Shown: positions 23,883 to 37,300 of the stretch, piece by piece
How positions within the stretch are numbered: the first letter of the stretch is position 1
Layout of the letters: each line of letters opens with the position of its first letter
Assembly: GCF_964204645.1 (NCBI RefSeq)
Contig: NC_134031.1
Location: 3,889,001-3,953,000, forward strand
Source of the DNA: Tubulanus polymorphus
Lineage: Eukaryota > Nemertea > Palaeonemertea > Tubulaniformes > Tubulanidae
Direction: 5' to 3'
DNA: 64,000 nucleotides
Position numbers and translations under genes: made by a program
Notes under the pieces: model-generated
Told to the model about the DNA's origin: nothing
Databases searched by the model: none
Seen by the model: only the letters and a program-made list of their open reading frames with translations

Positions 23883-24217
23883 TCAACGTTATCAATTAAC
23901 AAACTAATCATATAGATAATATATATGTATATATATAAATATTAACATAAATTCACTAAGACTTATAATGAATTTTCTTATATTAATCACAGGTGAAAGA
24001 TACATGAAATGAGTCACGTAAGACATACGTAGCCTAATCAAAATAATCAAAAACAGTACCAGCAGTTAGTCCATGTAAATAAAGATAAATTTTCTAAATG
24101 GACGGAAAAGGTCAATATACAATGAGGCAAGTCAAAACAAGATTTATACACACTGGTAGCCTCATTTATCTTTTTATCTGATGGACGGATTTTGCAACGG
24201 AAATTAGTCGACACGTT

Positions 24218-27200
24218 TCAGTAAAGTTTTTTCACTTTATCTACGGATTCAGCCCAGCTGTCGGTCCAGCGTTTTTCTTCGATCAAAAACAGATTTTTCT
24301 CATTTTCGATGTCAAGCAGCATTTTTTCGAAGAAACTCTTATAGTCCTCGTAACACTTTTTCCTCGCCGTTATCAAAGCGTTGTGACCCATTGTTGTTTT
24401 ACAGGTAGTAACGGACGCAGTGTGTTTCAGTTGATCGGAGTTCTCCACGACGGTCATCTCGTTTTGTGGAATTCCTAAAATGCAGCATAACATGATTGTC
24501 GACTGACATTGAATTCAATAGTTTAAACAAGGGGTGTAACCATCAGTCTAACATGCCTCAAGCTTAACCGCGTTATAACACACCTCAGGGGACTTTTTTC
24601 AGAGAAGACACCTTTCATTGACCTTTATATCGGTAAGAGGGCAGGGCAGTGCCTGCTCTCCAAATCTACACTGATTATCTTGTATAGTATATGCACAATT
24701 TGAGTTGAGTAGGCCGCTTTCAACAAATTAACAAAATAAATCAGCAGATGGTTAAGCCTATACCTATATACCGGTACATGAAATATAATGTTTAATCAGG
24801 ATTTTTAAAACTGAATAATTTTTCTTAGCTGGATGATCAGGGATCAAGTGGGGGTCTAATGTATGTAGTTCATTCTAAGTATATTCACCTGGCCATTTAT
24901 TCTTTCCACGCGGAATTAGTGTTTTAGATTCATCATCCTCGAGTGGTAGACCGGCTTGTTTACGTCGGATTAGTTCAGATGTCGGAAATTTCTTCGCTTC
25001 CGTTCCTTAAAATGGAAAAAGAAAAAATATATCAAGAAATCTTTCTTCCAGGTGGGACGTCATAGATACTGGTTCAATCTTAACTGCAATCTGAGCCAAT
25101 CTATTTAGCAGGACAATTCACAATTCATATTGAATTCAGCAATAATTTGTTCCCATTTTATGGTTTCATCTTAAAAAAAAATAGCTAAAAAAATGTTCTG
25201 GTGAATTGGCAATAAAGTTACTCTGAGTATTAAGGTATATAGAAGAGCCTAAACCAGATCAAGAGAAAATTGATAGAATAGATAGATTTTTGGAGATATC
25301 AAGAAATCCATAATCAAAAGACATTTTGACAATCCGGATGACACATAGTGGAATTTTCTGCTGGGCAATAATTGCTAATTATTCCTTTTTATCAACACGT
25401 ACTTCCTTTGTTCACATCATCAATTGTTAAAAGATTGTCGAACTGAAGCAATAGTTGTTCACTGGTACCGGATAGGTGGCGCACAAAGTCAGACGCTAGT
25501 TCTTCAGCGCAGTCCTGTCATCAAAAGCACCGACATAAATGAAATAAAAACAATACAAAGATAAACACGTGTACGTAATCGAAACAGTCATTCAGTGAAA
25601 TAGCTTCCTAGCTCAACAGTTCTGAGTTAAGATTTAACTTGAGGTCATCGCAAATGAACATCTGACTCCTTGGATTGTGAAACTTGGTTTTGTGCCATTT
25701 ACTGTAAATGTTTCAGGGCGCTATAACTTACATGACGTTGAGTGATGTATTGCTCAACTCCTTGTAGATAATCCTCATGCCTTTCACCTTCTAAATTACA
25801 CAGTTCTAACATATCTGCGTATTGTTGAGGATGTCCCAGTGTCGGACGTAACAGATTTTTATACTCGAACTATAATAAAAAGTAACAAACATTATTCAAG
25901 CACTAATATCACGTTAACCTTATTCAATATTTCTCTGAATTTAAACAGACCTTTTTCGTTTCCCAGTCAGTACTCTTGATTTCAAATTCTTTTTGACGTT
26001 GCTGTTGAGCATTCTTCGACTTCTGTATTTGAATACTAACGACTTCCTCCACGATCAACGCAGGAACGCGAGCAATCAATCGTTCCAACTTCTCCAGTTG
26101 AACGCGGAATTCTGTAGCAAAGAAAGCGAATAAGATATCTGACAAATGCTGCATCTGAATTCAAAGCTGTCCAACATTGTAATAAGTTCCTACATAATGG
26201 CTATATGCACAAAAATATTCAGTCTCCTCAGGCTATGAATATGCGAATTGCAAGGGGTCGAGGCCCTCTTTATCTCCTTCACAGTTCTTTGTAAAGCAAG
26301 AGTACAAGAGGAATGAAACATGTGTAGGACAGAGTCGAGGATAGGGAGTACACTACGTACCAACTGGAGTACTTTATATAGATTTCTAACCTTTACATTA
26401 AGAAATATAGTTAGAAGTTACAGTTAAAGGGAGGCTGCAATACTGGTACATCAAAACTGGGGATTTTTTCAGCCCAAAGGACTATGGAGGCAATATGAGA
26501 CATCCTGCGAGGAGGAATGGAAACCGCTGCCCTCAGTCGAAGTGGTCATGGGCCAAAGCAGAAAAGCATGGAAGACCACCATGAAAAGGTTTTTACTAAC
26601 GGTTCTCAAATGTTATAGTTTCTTGAAGTTTCTCTTCCATTGTGGTTTATATTCCAATGCAATGTTCTGGTATATTTACCTTGTAGACACTGATTCAGAT
26701 ATTCATCTGATTGATTATTATAAGACTGAAGTTTTTGTACGATCACTGTGGCGCATTCGTCGAACGTTTCCTGTAAAACTTGTGGTCGTGTGACGGCCCG
26801 ATGACTCTTCTGTCGGTAATAGGCCTGAAATAAAGTAAGCATCTAAAATGATCTGAAATGATACACATTGTTAGTACCAATCAACAGCTCTAATCTTAAT
26901 TCTTAACTCTAATGCATTTTAGGCATTCACCAATGTAGGGTGATAAAATTTGTGATATGGTTTCTGGCATTCGTAGTTCATTCATTAGTAATTCTGGAGT
27001 GAGGTTCAGAACAACGGGGACGCTAGTAGTTCAGTTTTCTTTACCTCCGCTGCAGTAAGCATTCCTTCAAGGGCTTTCTTCACTACCGATCTAATGGCAC
27101 CCATAAAATGGCTTTCATCGTCTTCATCATCCCAGTCTCCAAATACAAGCCATTTCTTGTCGATTTTAGCTCGGCCACCTCGTACTCGAGACCTAGAAAC

Positions 27201-30200
27201 AAGATCGCATATAGCATAACAATAAGGTACTTCGAGTGAGAAGATCTTTTCTTGTATTCAGTAGGATATTGATTACATTTTCTTAAATGATATAGTACAA
27301 AATCTTCAGTTCGTCATATCCAAGTTTATTATAACAAGGTTCACTGTGCGAAGTAAACATACCCTGCAGCTTGTCTTTTTGATGGTGTATCTGAGGTAAT
27401 AGATCCAGTTCCACTCCTGCGTGCTGAAGATTTTACATCAGTCGTTGATGCTCGTGACGTCAGCGATTTTCGTCGTTCAAAACTCTTATTGGCTGGAAAT
27501 ATTTTATACATCGTCATTGTACAGGATTGTCATTCATTTTTAAAGAGATGCTTACGGATATTAAAACAAGTTGCAATAACTTTCATTTGTTTTTTGTAAA
27601 TACAAGACCTCGCTGAATCTAACTTACTTGGTACTTGGAGCATGCCGTCCAATTCAGCTTCCAAACCAAATCTTAACTTACTCGTTTTCTGTGTCCTGAA
27701 ATTATCGATTCAAATGATTAGCAATTTTTTCTTTTTTAAGTATCATGAATGAGGCCTCTTTAACATAGCATAGTAAGCATAGATCCACTAGAACTTTCTC
27801 TCTGCTTGCCGGACAAAATCACATATGTTATGATATGATATGTTGGATAACCAAATCCCAGCAATGATGCTAAGCTAGTAAAAGAGAAGTCTACTGAGCT
27901 AGGTGAATGTCCTGAAACTCAAGACAGATACTCAGTACATACTTAAGAATATTTTTGATGACTCCAATAGATGGGTCTTCGACAGGCTGTTTTCCAGCTT
28001 TACTAATCGGTGCTATGTCAGTAGAAAAACCTACACGGACACCTGAAAATTAGAATCATACATTATATGCTGAAAGTCTTCATTACGCTTAAGAGCCAGA
28101 AATTTGATTACATGTTGAATCAATGGAAATAAGATGTATTTCTACCTTGCGCCGGTGCCCCTTGCATCGTTCCCGAGGATGGACGCATTTCTTGATCTTT
28201 CAAACTTTTCAAGTACAATCCGCGATTCATGAATGCTTCAAAAATCTCTTTCAAACTGTCATTCAACTCTGTTGGCGTAATTTGCTGGAGGAGAAATAGA
28301 GTACAGACGCATGAAATCTACGTTGAATTACTACTTAAATTTTTAAACCACCTAACAGGGCTGCGGACCTCTGAAAAGTGCTATGAGTAACAAATTGAAT
28401 TTTTTTCAGTAACATTTCATTGAAAAATGAAAGAAAATGTTCAATTAATCAGTTAAAAATAGTAAGACCTTCAGTAACATCTCTCATATTTCTGTATACA
28501 TCAAACAAATCAAATCAGTATTTCTAAAGACAAAAAAGTACCAAATACTGAAAAGCAGGAACAGTTGGCAGCTCCATGTCTAATATTTTCAATGAGCTAT
28601 ATGGTTGAAATAAAAAAAATATTCAAATCAAAAATTCTTTTAGGTTTACCTCTTTGTCCAAGTTCGGGCGTTCGCAAGCGTCAATCCTAGTTTCCAACTG
28701 ATCGATGTATTGAGCAAGCCGTTTTGCCATCGAATTACTGGCGGCGACTTCGGCTTTGATTCTCACTTGTGTATTCGTCAAAAAGCTGCTGATTTTCTCC
28801 ATGAAAACCAAATCAATCATATGATGCTTAAACCTATTCAAATGATAATGAAAGTCCGAATCAAATCTTACTCACAACCGTGCAACTGGGTTAGCTTGAA
28901 TATGAGACCTACCTGTCTTCGAATTCATGAGAAACTTTAGTCGCTTGTTCGAGCCTTTTCGATTCCATGCCTTCTAAGTCAGTCATTATGACCCCTTCCA
29001 TCGCGTCGATTTTGTGCGACATTTTCTCCAGCAACTTTCGATAATCTTCGATCTCTTCCGGGCAAAAATTTCCGCCATCAGAAAAAATTCTGCAAAGAAA
29101 TGAAATTATTCAGTAACATTCAATGATTAACACTGAAATGATAAACATGAAGGTTTTATCCAACATTCTTTGACATATTGATCAATTTTTGATTTTGTCT
29201 TAGTTTAATTTCGCAATTGAGTAATGAAAAAGTGACCACGGAAAAAGGAAAACATAGTATAAAATGTGAAAAACTAAACACGAAATATATAATGAGCACT
29301 ACTGATAGACCAGCTACACGCTGATGAAGCACCAGTATTTCTACGTGAACAAATGACTAACGTGATAATTTTCTGATATGACGACTGAATGAAAATGGAG
29401 GAAAAAACTGAGAATACTTACTTGAAAGATTTAATGAACCGTGCGTTTGAATCCCGTAACATCTGCAATGTGTCGTCGATGTGTTGTCTGAAGTTGCGCA
29501 ATGACGAACGGATCGTCGTCATGAAATTCTCCAACTCTTCGGCGAGTTTATGCTGTAAACTAACCAACCTGAGAAAAATCATAACATCAAAAAACAATTG
29601 AATTAAACAATTATAGTAATAGTAATATAATTTCTGTAATGAAAAGTGGACTCAATCATCCGCTGAGTTTCGCTCCAAGCGGGCTAGAAATGCTACCTAG
29701 AAGATTTTGTCGCCGTGATGAAAATCGTTTCCAGATTTTCGATATCTTCGCGGAATTTCAGCAGCAGTTTGTCGTGATCTTTCGACATGTCGTTGAATCT
29801 CTGTTTCAGATCATTCAGCGCTTGTGAGATACCTTTACAATGTCGCTGTACGCGTTCGGAATGCATTACCAATTCAGCTACAACAGAAATACATATCTTA
29901 AGACCTTAAATAGTCAGATCATTAGTTAGGACATGTCGAGAGGCAGGCTGCACCTCATCCTCCCCTGGCAGGGATTCGAACCTGATGGCATTGAGATTGC
30001 CACGGTACGAAACCCTGCCACACTAGACCAAAGTGCGCATGTACCTGCGCACCTGGTCTACTGTGGCAGGGGTTTGTGCCATGGCTGAGTGTAGCGATGC
30101 CATCAGGTTCGAATCCCTGCCGACGCAGGATGGCTGCACATTGAAGTACACTATTTGGTATTTTTTACAAGTTTCATGAGGCAGGTTCATGGTGGAAATT

Positions 30201-31322
30201 GAACAATTGAACCTTCGCTGCCACCATTATAATACGGTGCTGCTCCCAATCACCATTACGAGTATACTTGTAGGTTGGCACTGGAGCTGTTTTTGAATAT
30301 CAAAGTGATAGCAGTGATAGTAATTAATTCAATTTCTATTGTGCCCTTTCCACTGATACAATGTTCAAAGGTGCTCTCTATTAAATCGTTATCATTACCC
30401 CAAGCCTATAACTCTAATGCTAACCATGTATCAGTCATCTCTCCGCATATAACACGGATATGTCCAGTTCCTTGTTGTTGAACTGAATCCAGGGTCATGA
30501 ACTAACTGATATCGCCGGTACACATACCTGCTCGCACGTTATGAACATCCATTTCAGCCCGCCGGGCGCGCGGTTGATGTAAGTGCATACGCAATTCCAA
30601 TTCACTGACCAGTTCTTCAGACTTCGCCGTTACAACCAATCGACCTCGATCCATAGCCTCATCCACCCACTTATCCAAATGATTCAGAAAGTTTAATCGA
30701 ATCCTAAAAAATTGAAACGAGTTTATAGATTTTTCAGATTTAGCTTTTTAACATTCCAAATCGGCACCATAGAGAAAATAAGTGCAGGTTGACCACTTTT
30801 ATTTGACTTGGTTTGACTACTGACTGACTATTCCCTGATATGCACATTGTTTTTTTTTCAGACTCGATCGCCTAAGAATCCAATCAATTACCACAGTCAA
30901 ATACGTAAGACATAGACGGAAACTGTATCATTTTTTATGCGCCATCTAGCAATCTCAACAAATTCACCTGACTTTTCCATGATTTAAGCTTTTTACAAAA
31001 TTCCCCAACTTTTTCCTGATTTCCAGGTAAGTGGCGCCACCCTGTAGTGTGGTTTGTAAGGTGTTTCATCTTACCTTTTCTTGATATCAATGAATAGGTC
31101 GTGCGACATCGTTATACTCTGTAAGTACGGCGGGAGTGTTTCGGAATTTTCGCAAACCTCTCCATCTTCTTTATCCGCCTCTTCCTCTTTCGACGGTGGT
31201 AACTGCTTCTGAGATTCTGGAGGGATTCCATGCTCTCCGGCGACATTCAGAACATAAAACGCTGTTCCTCCAGTAGTTGACAGGATTTCTGCCATGGCTG
31301 CTGGGATCGGTGTTCCTCTTAT
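24218..31322 (-). CDS. CCDC180: CCDC180-like gene, C-terminal half (DUF4456 part, exons 16-32)
   Basis: Residues 638-1512, continuing after an 8.7-kb intron. Exon 31322-31075 is acidic (E-E-E-A-D-K-E-D-G-E). The DUF4456-like region begins about residue 1160 with K-K-W-L-V-F-G-D-W-D-D-E-D-D and includes A-Y-Y-R-Q-K-S-H-R-A-V-T-R-P-Q and E-F-R-V-Q-L-E-K-L-E-R-L. It ends with a basic stretch (P-R-G-K-N-K-W-P-G-I-P) and a final helix finishing D-K-V-K-K-L-Y. For exon 26111-25951 the acceptor inside the longer open frame (26113-26112) is used. The upstream one at 26156-26155 would break phase. Confidence 0.8.
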
Positions 31323-34300
31323 CTATAAAATCGACAAAATTAGTGTAAACAACTATGGTGAACCTAGAATGAAGGTTTTACTGCAGTTTCTGTTTCAAAG
31401 AACGAATTAAAGTTTTGGTAATGGTGAGGCGAAGGTGATCGGTAAAGGGAGTTTTCGATTCAGGGATTTTCATGAGTGAAAAATAAATCAACCTTCCTCA
31501 CAATCCAAACCCATTCTACATAAATCCAGATGGAAATGGTTGAAATCATTGATTACAAAAATCTTGTCATAGAAATTACCCTTACAAAGGGTTCTTACGG
31601 GTTTCCCAATTTCATTTTCCATTCCTATTCTATAACCAGATTATGAATTTTCCATACCCATAAGTAACACATTGCCAACCTAGAACAGGTACAATGTAGA
31701 CCCATTAAAAGGATATAAGTGTCAATTATCAATACCATCGACAAACCTTTTCCATAAAGAACTAAAATATCCATACCTTTTCCAGGGACTGGAAAAAATT
31801 CCCATTTTCCAAAAATTTCCAAAACCCGGAAGAACCCTGCTTACAGGTATTACAATAATGTATATCGTAGAGTAACCCAAAAAGTATAGATGTAGTCTAT
31901 TTTTGTATTCTGTGAACATTAAGCTGAATAAACAAATGCTTGAAGTAGAGTTATTTTACGAATGACATTTCCAGAGAACTACCTTCCATGAATACAGCAA
32001 TCATTACATCACTGAGGCCCCGTACTCAATAACAAATAGTAACCATAGATTCTTTACATTTCATCACAACCCTCACTCAACATCAAACATTGACTTTACT
32101 TAATACTAAATCAACATCACATTCTGATTCAGTCAGTGAAATAATTGCGTTAACATAAACAAGCCCAACTATGTTGATAATTATGGGCCCTACAGGTTTT
32201 TTAGCCGTCACACATTACTAATGCTACCTCCAATTAGGCAGTTAATAGTATTTTCATACGAAATGAAACATAATTGAGGTGTATACTTGAGTGCATACGA
32301 ACGCACAGCAGGAGAATCACAGTTACAGAAATATCGAGACTAATGAATGTTCTAAATTGAAGAAAAGAGTACCCGAATACACTTTAAGCTGGCATATTTC
32401 TGTAGGCCACCACGACAAACTATTTGGCTACTCTTTTGTTCGATTTCTACCATTTAAAACAATTCAGAATTAACGAAGGTTTATTCACGATTCTTTTAAT
32501 TGTATCAAAAAGCTTATCATTTCAACCTCATCAGTTCGGTTGAAAAGGGTCGCCAGAATGACATTTTTGTTATAATTTAGTTCTTGATGAATTGGTAGAG
32601 ACTCAGATGTTGCCTGTGGATTCACTTCTGATATTCATTAAGTAAAAGTTAAGGTCCAGGGACACCATGCCCACCACTGGTCTGATATTCATAATTGATC
32701 GAAGCGTCTTCAAAATTTCCCACGAAAACTTGATGGCCATTTTGATTTCGATCAGGCCAATTTCTGGGCTACAGATGCAGCTAGGGTAGATTCATATATA
32801 AAACAAATATTGAGACCATACGACAAAGCGTATCAGAAATTTCCTAAGAAAACAAGAATCTGTCTGCAGACGGAGGGACAGACGATGGACGGAAAGTGAA
32901 CGCAATAGCCGACTGGAACTAAAATCCCAAGTGGGCAAAAAAAACCAGCACTCATACGCAAACCACACTAGTAATTATCATAATAGCAACGGAAATAGCG
33001 TGCCGTACAATCATTTCAAAGAGTAGAAGAGAAAGTTAAATATTTGATGTGCCAGATGTGTGTACATATACACTGCCTACAAATACATAGTTATTAGATA
33101 GAATCGTCCAACAGTATACATATATATATATATATAGCGGTGAAAATTAATTAATAAACGCAAAAACTGAATTATATCGATATAACGCGAACATTGCACG
33201 GGAATGATTCATGCGTCCCTTTCTGTACGGGGAGTTAACGCGGAATTATTAGAAAAAAACTCGCCCGGCCGCCTCCCCGAGGCAAAGTAAAAGAATGTAA
33301 GGTGGGTTTCCATATCGAATGCGAATTCGGTATCGAATTCAACTTTCATATTAATAAGACCGCAGGCGAATCTACCGTTTTATAAAGTCTCATTGTCTAC
33401 GAATCTAAACGATAACCATGGTAACTGAAAAATCGGCGAATACACCTCGATTATGATCGAGGAAAGTGGAGCATAGAACAGGAAACTCAAGAGAAATATC
33501 GGTAAGCATCACGAGTATGTAAGTAAATAAAAGCAGTCGCTAAGTCGTGATTTGACTTGAGTATATAGATGGGTAAGAGGTCTGAATTCATTAGATTAGG
33601 CTTAAATGAAACGATTGATACCTTGTTTCTCATAAATGGCTGAGTTTTTTAAACTGCGATAAAATTTGTAATCAGTTCATTTCTATAACTGTCGGGTGTC
33701 TGTTACGCTAAGCTTGATAATGATTTTCGAATAAGAAGCAATGTCCAGGGTAGATAGCCGGCCGGGTCAATTTTTAATCCTACAGACAAAATGAGAAACA
33801 AGGTATCAATATTTTAGCCTTAGATATTGAACTGAAATTTTAACTGAAATTAGCGCCATAGACTGATATCAGAGTTAAATTCGCGACTTCGAAACAGATC
33901 CTTCACATTCCTGTTTTCATTCCCAACTCAATAAGTCAGTACTTCGTGCAGACTTCGAATAGGGGAGGATATCATTGAGTAAAAGGTCGCGCTGAATTTC
34001 AACGGATTTAAGAATGGAAATCTTAACGACGTAGGAAAACACTTTTTCGTGCGTGATAAAAGATAACAACATCTATCATCATCGCACGTTTGCTTGATAA
34101 ACACAGCGGAAAGGCAGCGCGGGTAACTATTGGATACTACTCATTCACAGTGAAACAGTAGGAAGATCGAGTGCACATAATTCCACAATCTCCATCATCA
34201 CGCGGATCATGGATCACTATCGACACCGACGACATAGTTTCATACTTTGTAAGTTTTTCATTTGACGCAGGAGTTAATAAATAAGTTCGAATAATTCTGG

Positions 34301-37300
34301 ATACAATACCGATCACGGTAAGTTGCAAATTTGATAATATAGGGAGTCGAAATTATTGACTGCGGGAGTTCCACCGTTTGATCTGTGTATGAACACAATT
34401 CAACAGTTGTGGAAAGCATTAGCCGGGATCATACAGAGATGATTTTGCCTGTATCAAATTTGGCCTGTGCCTAATAAGCGAGGGCATTCACACGTAATCC
34501 AATCACTCAAATACTCAATAGTGCTTAAACCGTGGAGTGAATCTCTTCCAGAACCTGGAACCTGTGGCAATTCACACGCAATAATTTGGCCCGTGCTAAA
34601 ATTTGGCTTGAGCCTGGTCCAATGTTTCTGGTTTGGCCTTGATGCAGTCTGAATGTGGTACTGCCTGAATGTCCTTATCAAATTGAATTGCCCTGAATAA
34701 TTTGTAAGACCCTCAGATCTCGTCTTGCCAAACCCTGAATTACTGCCGTGCCTCCAATTGTCGTATTACATGTACTGGCAACCGATTAATATCACGTCTC
34801 TGTCACCAAACCAGTTTTTTTTTGATGTTGTGAATTTTTTCACAAACAGGTTTTCAGTATACTATATTAGGCCATATAAGACAATAAGTGGTATTTTTAT
34901 ATCATTTGTCGTATGACGATATGTTTAAGCATTCTCCACACACTAATGTTTGGAGTAAGTCGGCAAGTATACTATACTATACATTCATATATACGTACTA
35001 TTGTGTATGGAGACAAGACGTTCAGCAAATATCAATTGGGCAATTTGATATTTGGAGACTCTACAGCGAAGGTAATGGTCAGTATTCAAGAATAATCCAC
35101 ATTTACTAGCTTTGTAAAAAGCAATTCAACGTTTGAATTACACGTAATACTAGCAAGCTATCTACTAGAAATATTCTAACCCTTTCAGTGCTGACTAATT
35201 AATACCCTATAGTGCCGGAGATAATTTGAAAATTCTAAAAAATTCCACCCTAGTGAGTTGAACTACGGGAATAACACTACAGTGCGTCTACACTGGGGTG
35301 CGGTGTATCGTTAGTTACTAGTATTTCACTATGTTTGACACGTGCTGCCATTTTTCAAGAGGGATGCATACTAATTACTAATTACATCAATACACCGCAG
35401 TGCGGTGTACTAGCAAAATCTATCACCGATTTATACATTGCACTACGGTGTAGACGCACTAAAAGGGTTAAGCATTTTCCTCTGTATACGAGAATCATGT
35501 TTTCAACTTTGAAATACAAACGATCGATTTCTAAAAATGATTTTTTAAATAAACAAATCAAATGCGACTTCCTCAAATGTACGATTAATGCTCCTCAAAA
35601 TTAAAATCTATTCTCGATAGAACTTTAGCCAGAGGGCCTTCCTTTGGACTCTGCGTTAACTCTAAAAAAATCTCATTTTCAATCGAATAGTAAACTAGCA
35701 ATATCAAGGGAAACTACCAGGGTCCAGTTCCAAAGTTAAGATTTGACTCTGGGTTAAAACATTGAAAATGAACTAACTTAAACTCAGAGTTAACTCTAAC
35801 TCACAACTGTGGAACTGGGTCCAGTACGTTATTTTCAATGCATGTACGCCTAATTCACGTAAAAAGTCTGGTACATATTTATAAGTGTATATAATTATAC
35901 CGGGTTCAACCTGTCTTGACATTATATTTGAATCGAAAAGAGGAAACAGTTTCTCTCTTATTTCTATAGAACGACTAGAATTCAACCGTCGCAAATCGAT
36001 TCATAGCTGCTAATATCGAGTAACTATTTGATTTGTCACTCCTTACATAATGTACATATGTCCATATTGATCAAAACAATGTTGCTACATATGTACCACG
36101 ACACATATGACGCTAGACTCTTCAATATATGGATCACTTAAAAACGCCATCCGGGGGTGCTTTAAACTCAACTAGCGGCTTCATTTTTCAATAAATTTCT
36201 TAGTTGAAATGGGACCTGTATACCACCGCATAAATAAAATGCCTGTGCATATCTAGTGCGATTATTAATGCATGGCTTTCTGCGATACAACAAACTAGAA
36301 TACATATGTTGTTATAGATACAGTCAATCCCGTTTAATCCAGATCAGTTTAATCTGGATTTCGATCTAATCCGGATATTATCTACGATCCAACTATACTC
36401 TAAACACTTATGCAGATTTCTTATAAACTGGATGAATTTTCATGGACGGATTTGGGGCGTACCAGGTAGACTAGAACAGCCCCCTCAATTCAAATGTGCC
36501 TTCCAAAAAAGCGGGATTGATAAATTCTTTTTTGCACAGAAAATTTTCAAAAGATGGAAAATAAATCCAAATGGCCCCTGTTAAAGCCCGGAAATGGTCC
36601 AAAATTTCCTGTGGGAGGGCCACCAGAACCCCACCACAATTTTTCTCATTTGCAGCCCTCGCATTGCCAAATTTGCCCTTTTCAAATTGAGTGCCTGTTC
36701 CATCTTTCAGGTCGACCCCTTCCAAACAAAAGATCCGCCCTTGATTTCATAGATCCAACATGATCGGAATTAAGTTGGGTTCTACTGTCTGTGTACTGTA
36801 TTTACGTTTATTTTTCAGCCAACGATATCAAAATGAGCGACGAATAACGGTTCGAAAAAAGCCTTGAATTCCGAGAATACGAGATGGGAAAAATATCGAA
36901 ATTAGAAATACAACTGTCGCACGATATCGACGAGCATTATCATTATAACCCGGGCGAACAGATCGAAGGATGCATCCTACTGGGAATAACCGATTTGTTT
37001 CACTTGAAATCGCTGAGCGTCACGGTAACCGGCATGGGATCGGTCAGTTGGACGGACAGCGAACAAAACACCTACCAGGCTCAGGAGAACTACGTCGATA
37101 ATACGATACAGGTGGCGCCGGTGGTCGATTACGGCGTAACGGAACTATCCGTCGGAATACACGAATTCAAGTTCGCGTACGAGCTGCAAACCGATTTGCC
37201 GTCGTCGTTCATCGGCAAATTCGGCAGCATCACGTACGTTCTGAAAGTCTCCGTGAAAGAGGACTCGAAGTACGGCATCGCGTCGATACTGACGAGCGAA

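Larger units (their letters stand above)
22755..24217. other. Gap between stomatin exon g and the CCDC180-like gene
   Basis: No convincing gene. It contains the self-palindromic simple repeat at 23093-23470 and AT-rich sequence thereafter. A minus-strand AATAAA at 23882-23877 could be the poly(A) signal of the CCDC180-like gene. Confidence 0.5.
31323..36818. other. Large CCDC180 intron, 5' flank of the nested arrestin gene
   Basis: No coding exon seen. It contains copies of MITE families 2 and 3, a TA microsatellite near 33118-33137, and an inverted-end repeat at 35720-35823. A stretch around 33200-33510 is somewhat GC-richer and ends with a possible plus-strand donor (GGTAAGC at about 33501). 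This could be a non-coding first exon of the arrestin gene, but that is a guess. Confidence 0.45.

Noticed and set aside
26112-26154. Longer version of CCDC180 exon 25951-26111 using the acceptor at 26156-26155
   Set aside because: It would break the reading frame with the preceding exon, whereas the acceptor at 26113-26112 restores phase and gives the expected C-L-Q-E-F-R junction.
30055-30125. Genuine tRNA gene in the B-box foldback
   Set aside because: No full cloverleaf could be drawn; A-box to B-box spacing is short and there is no acceptor stem, so a tRNA-derived repeat is more likely.
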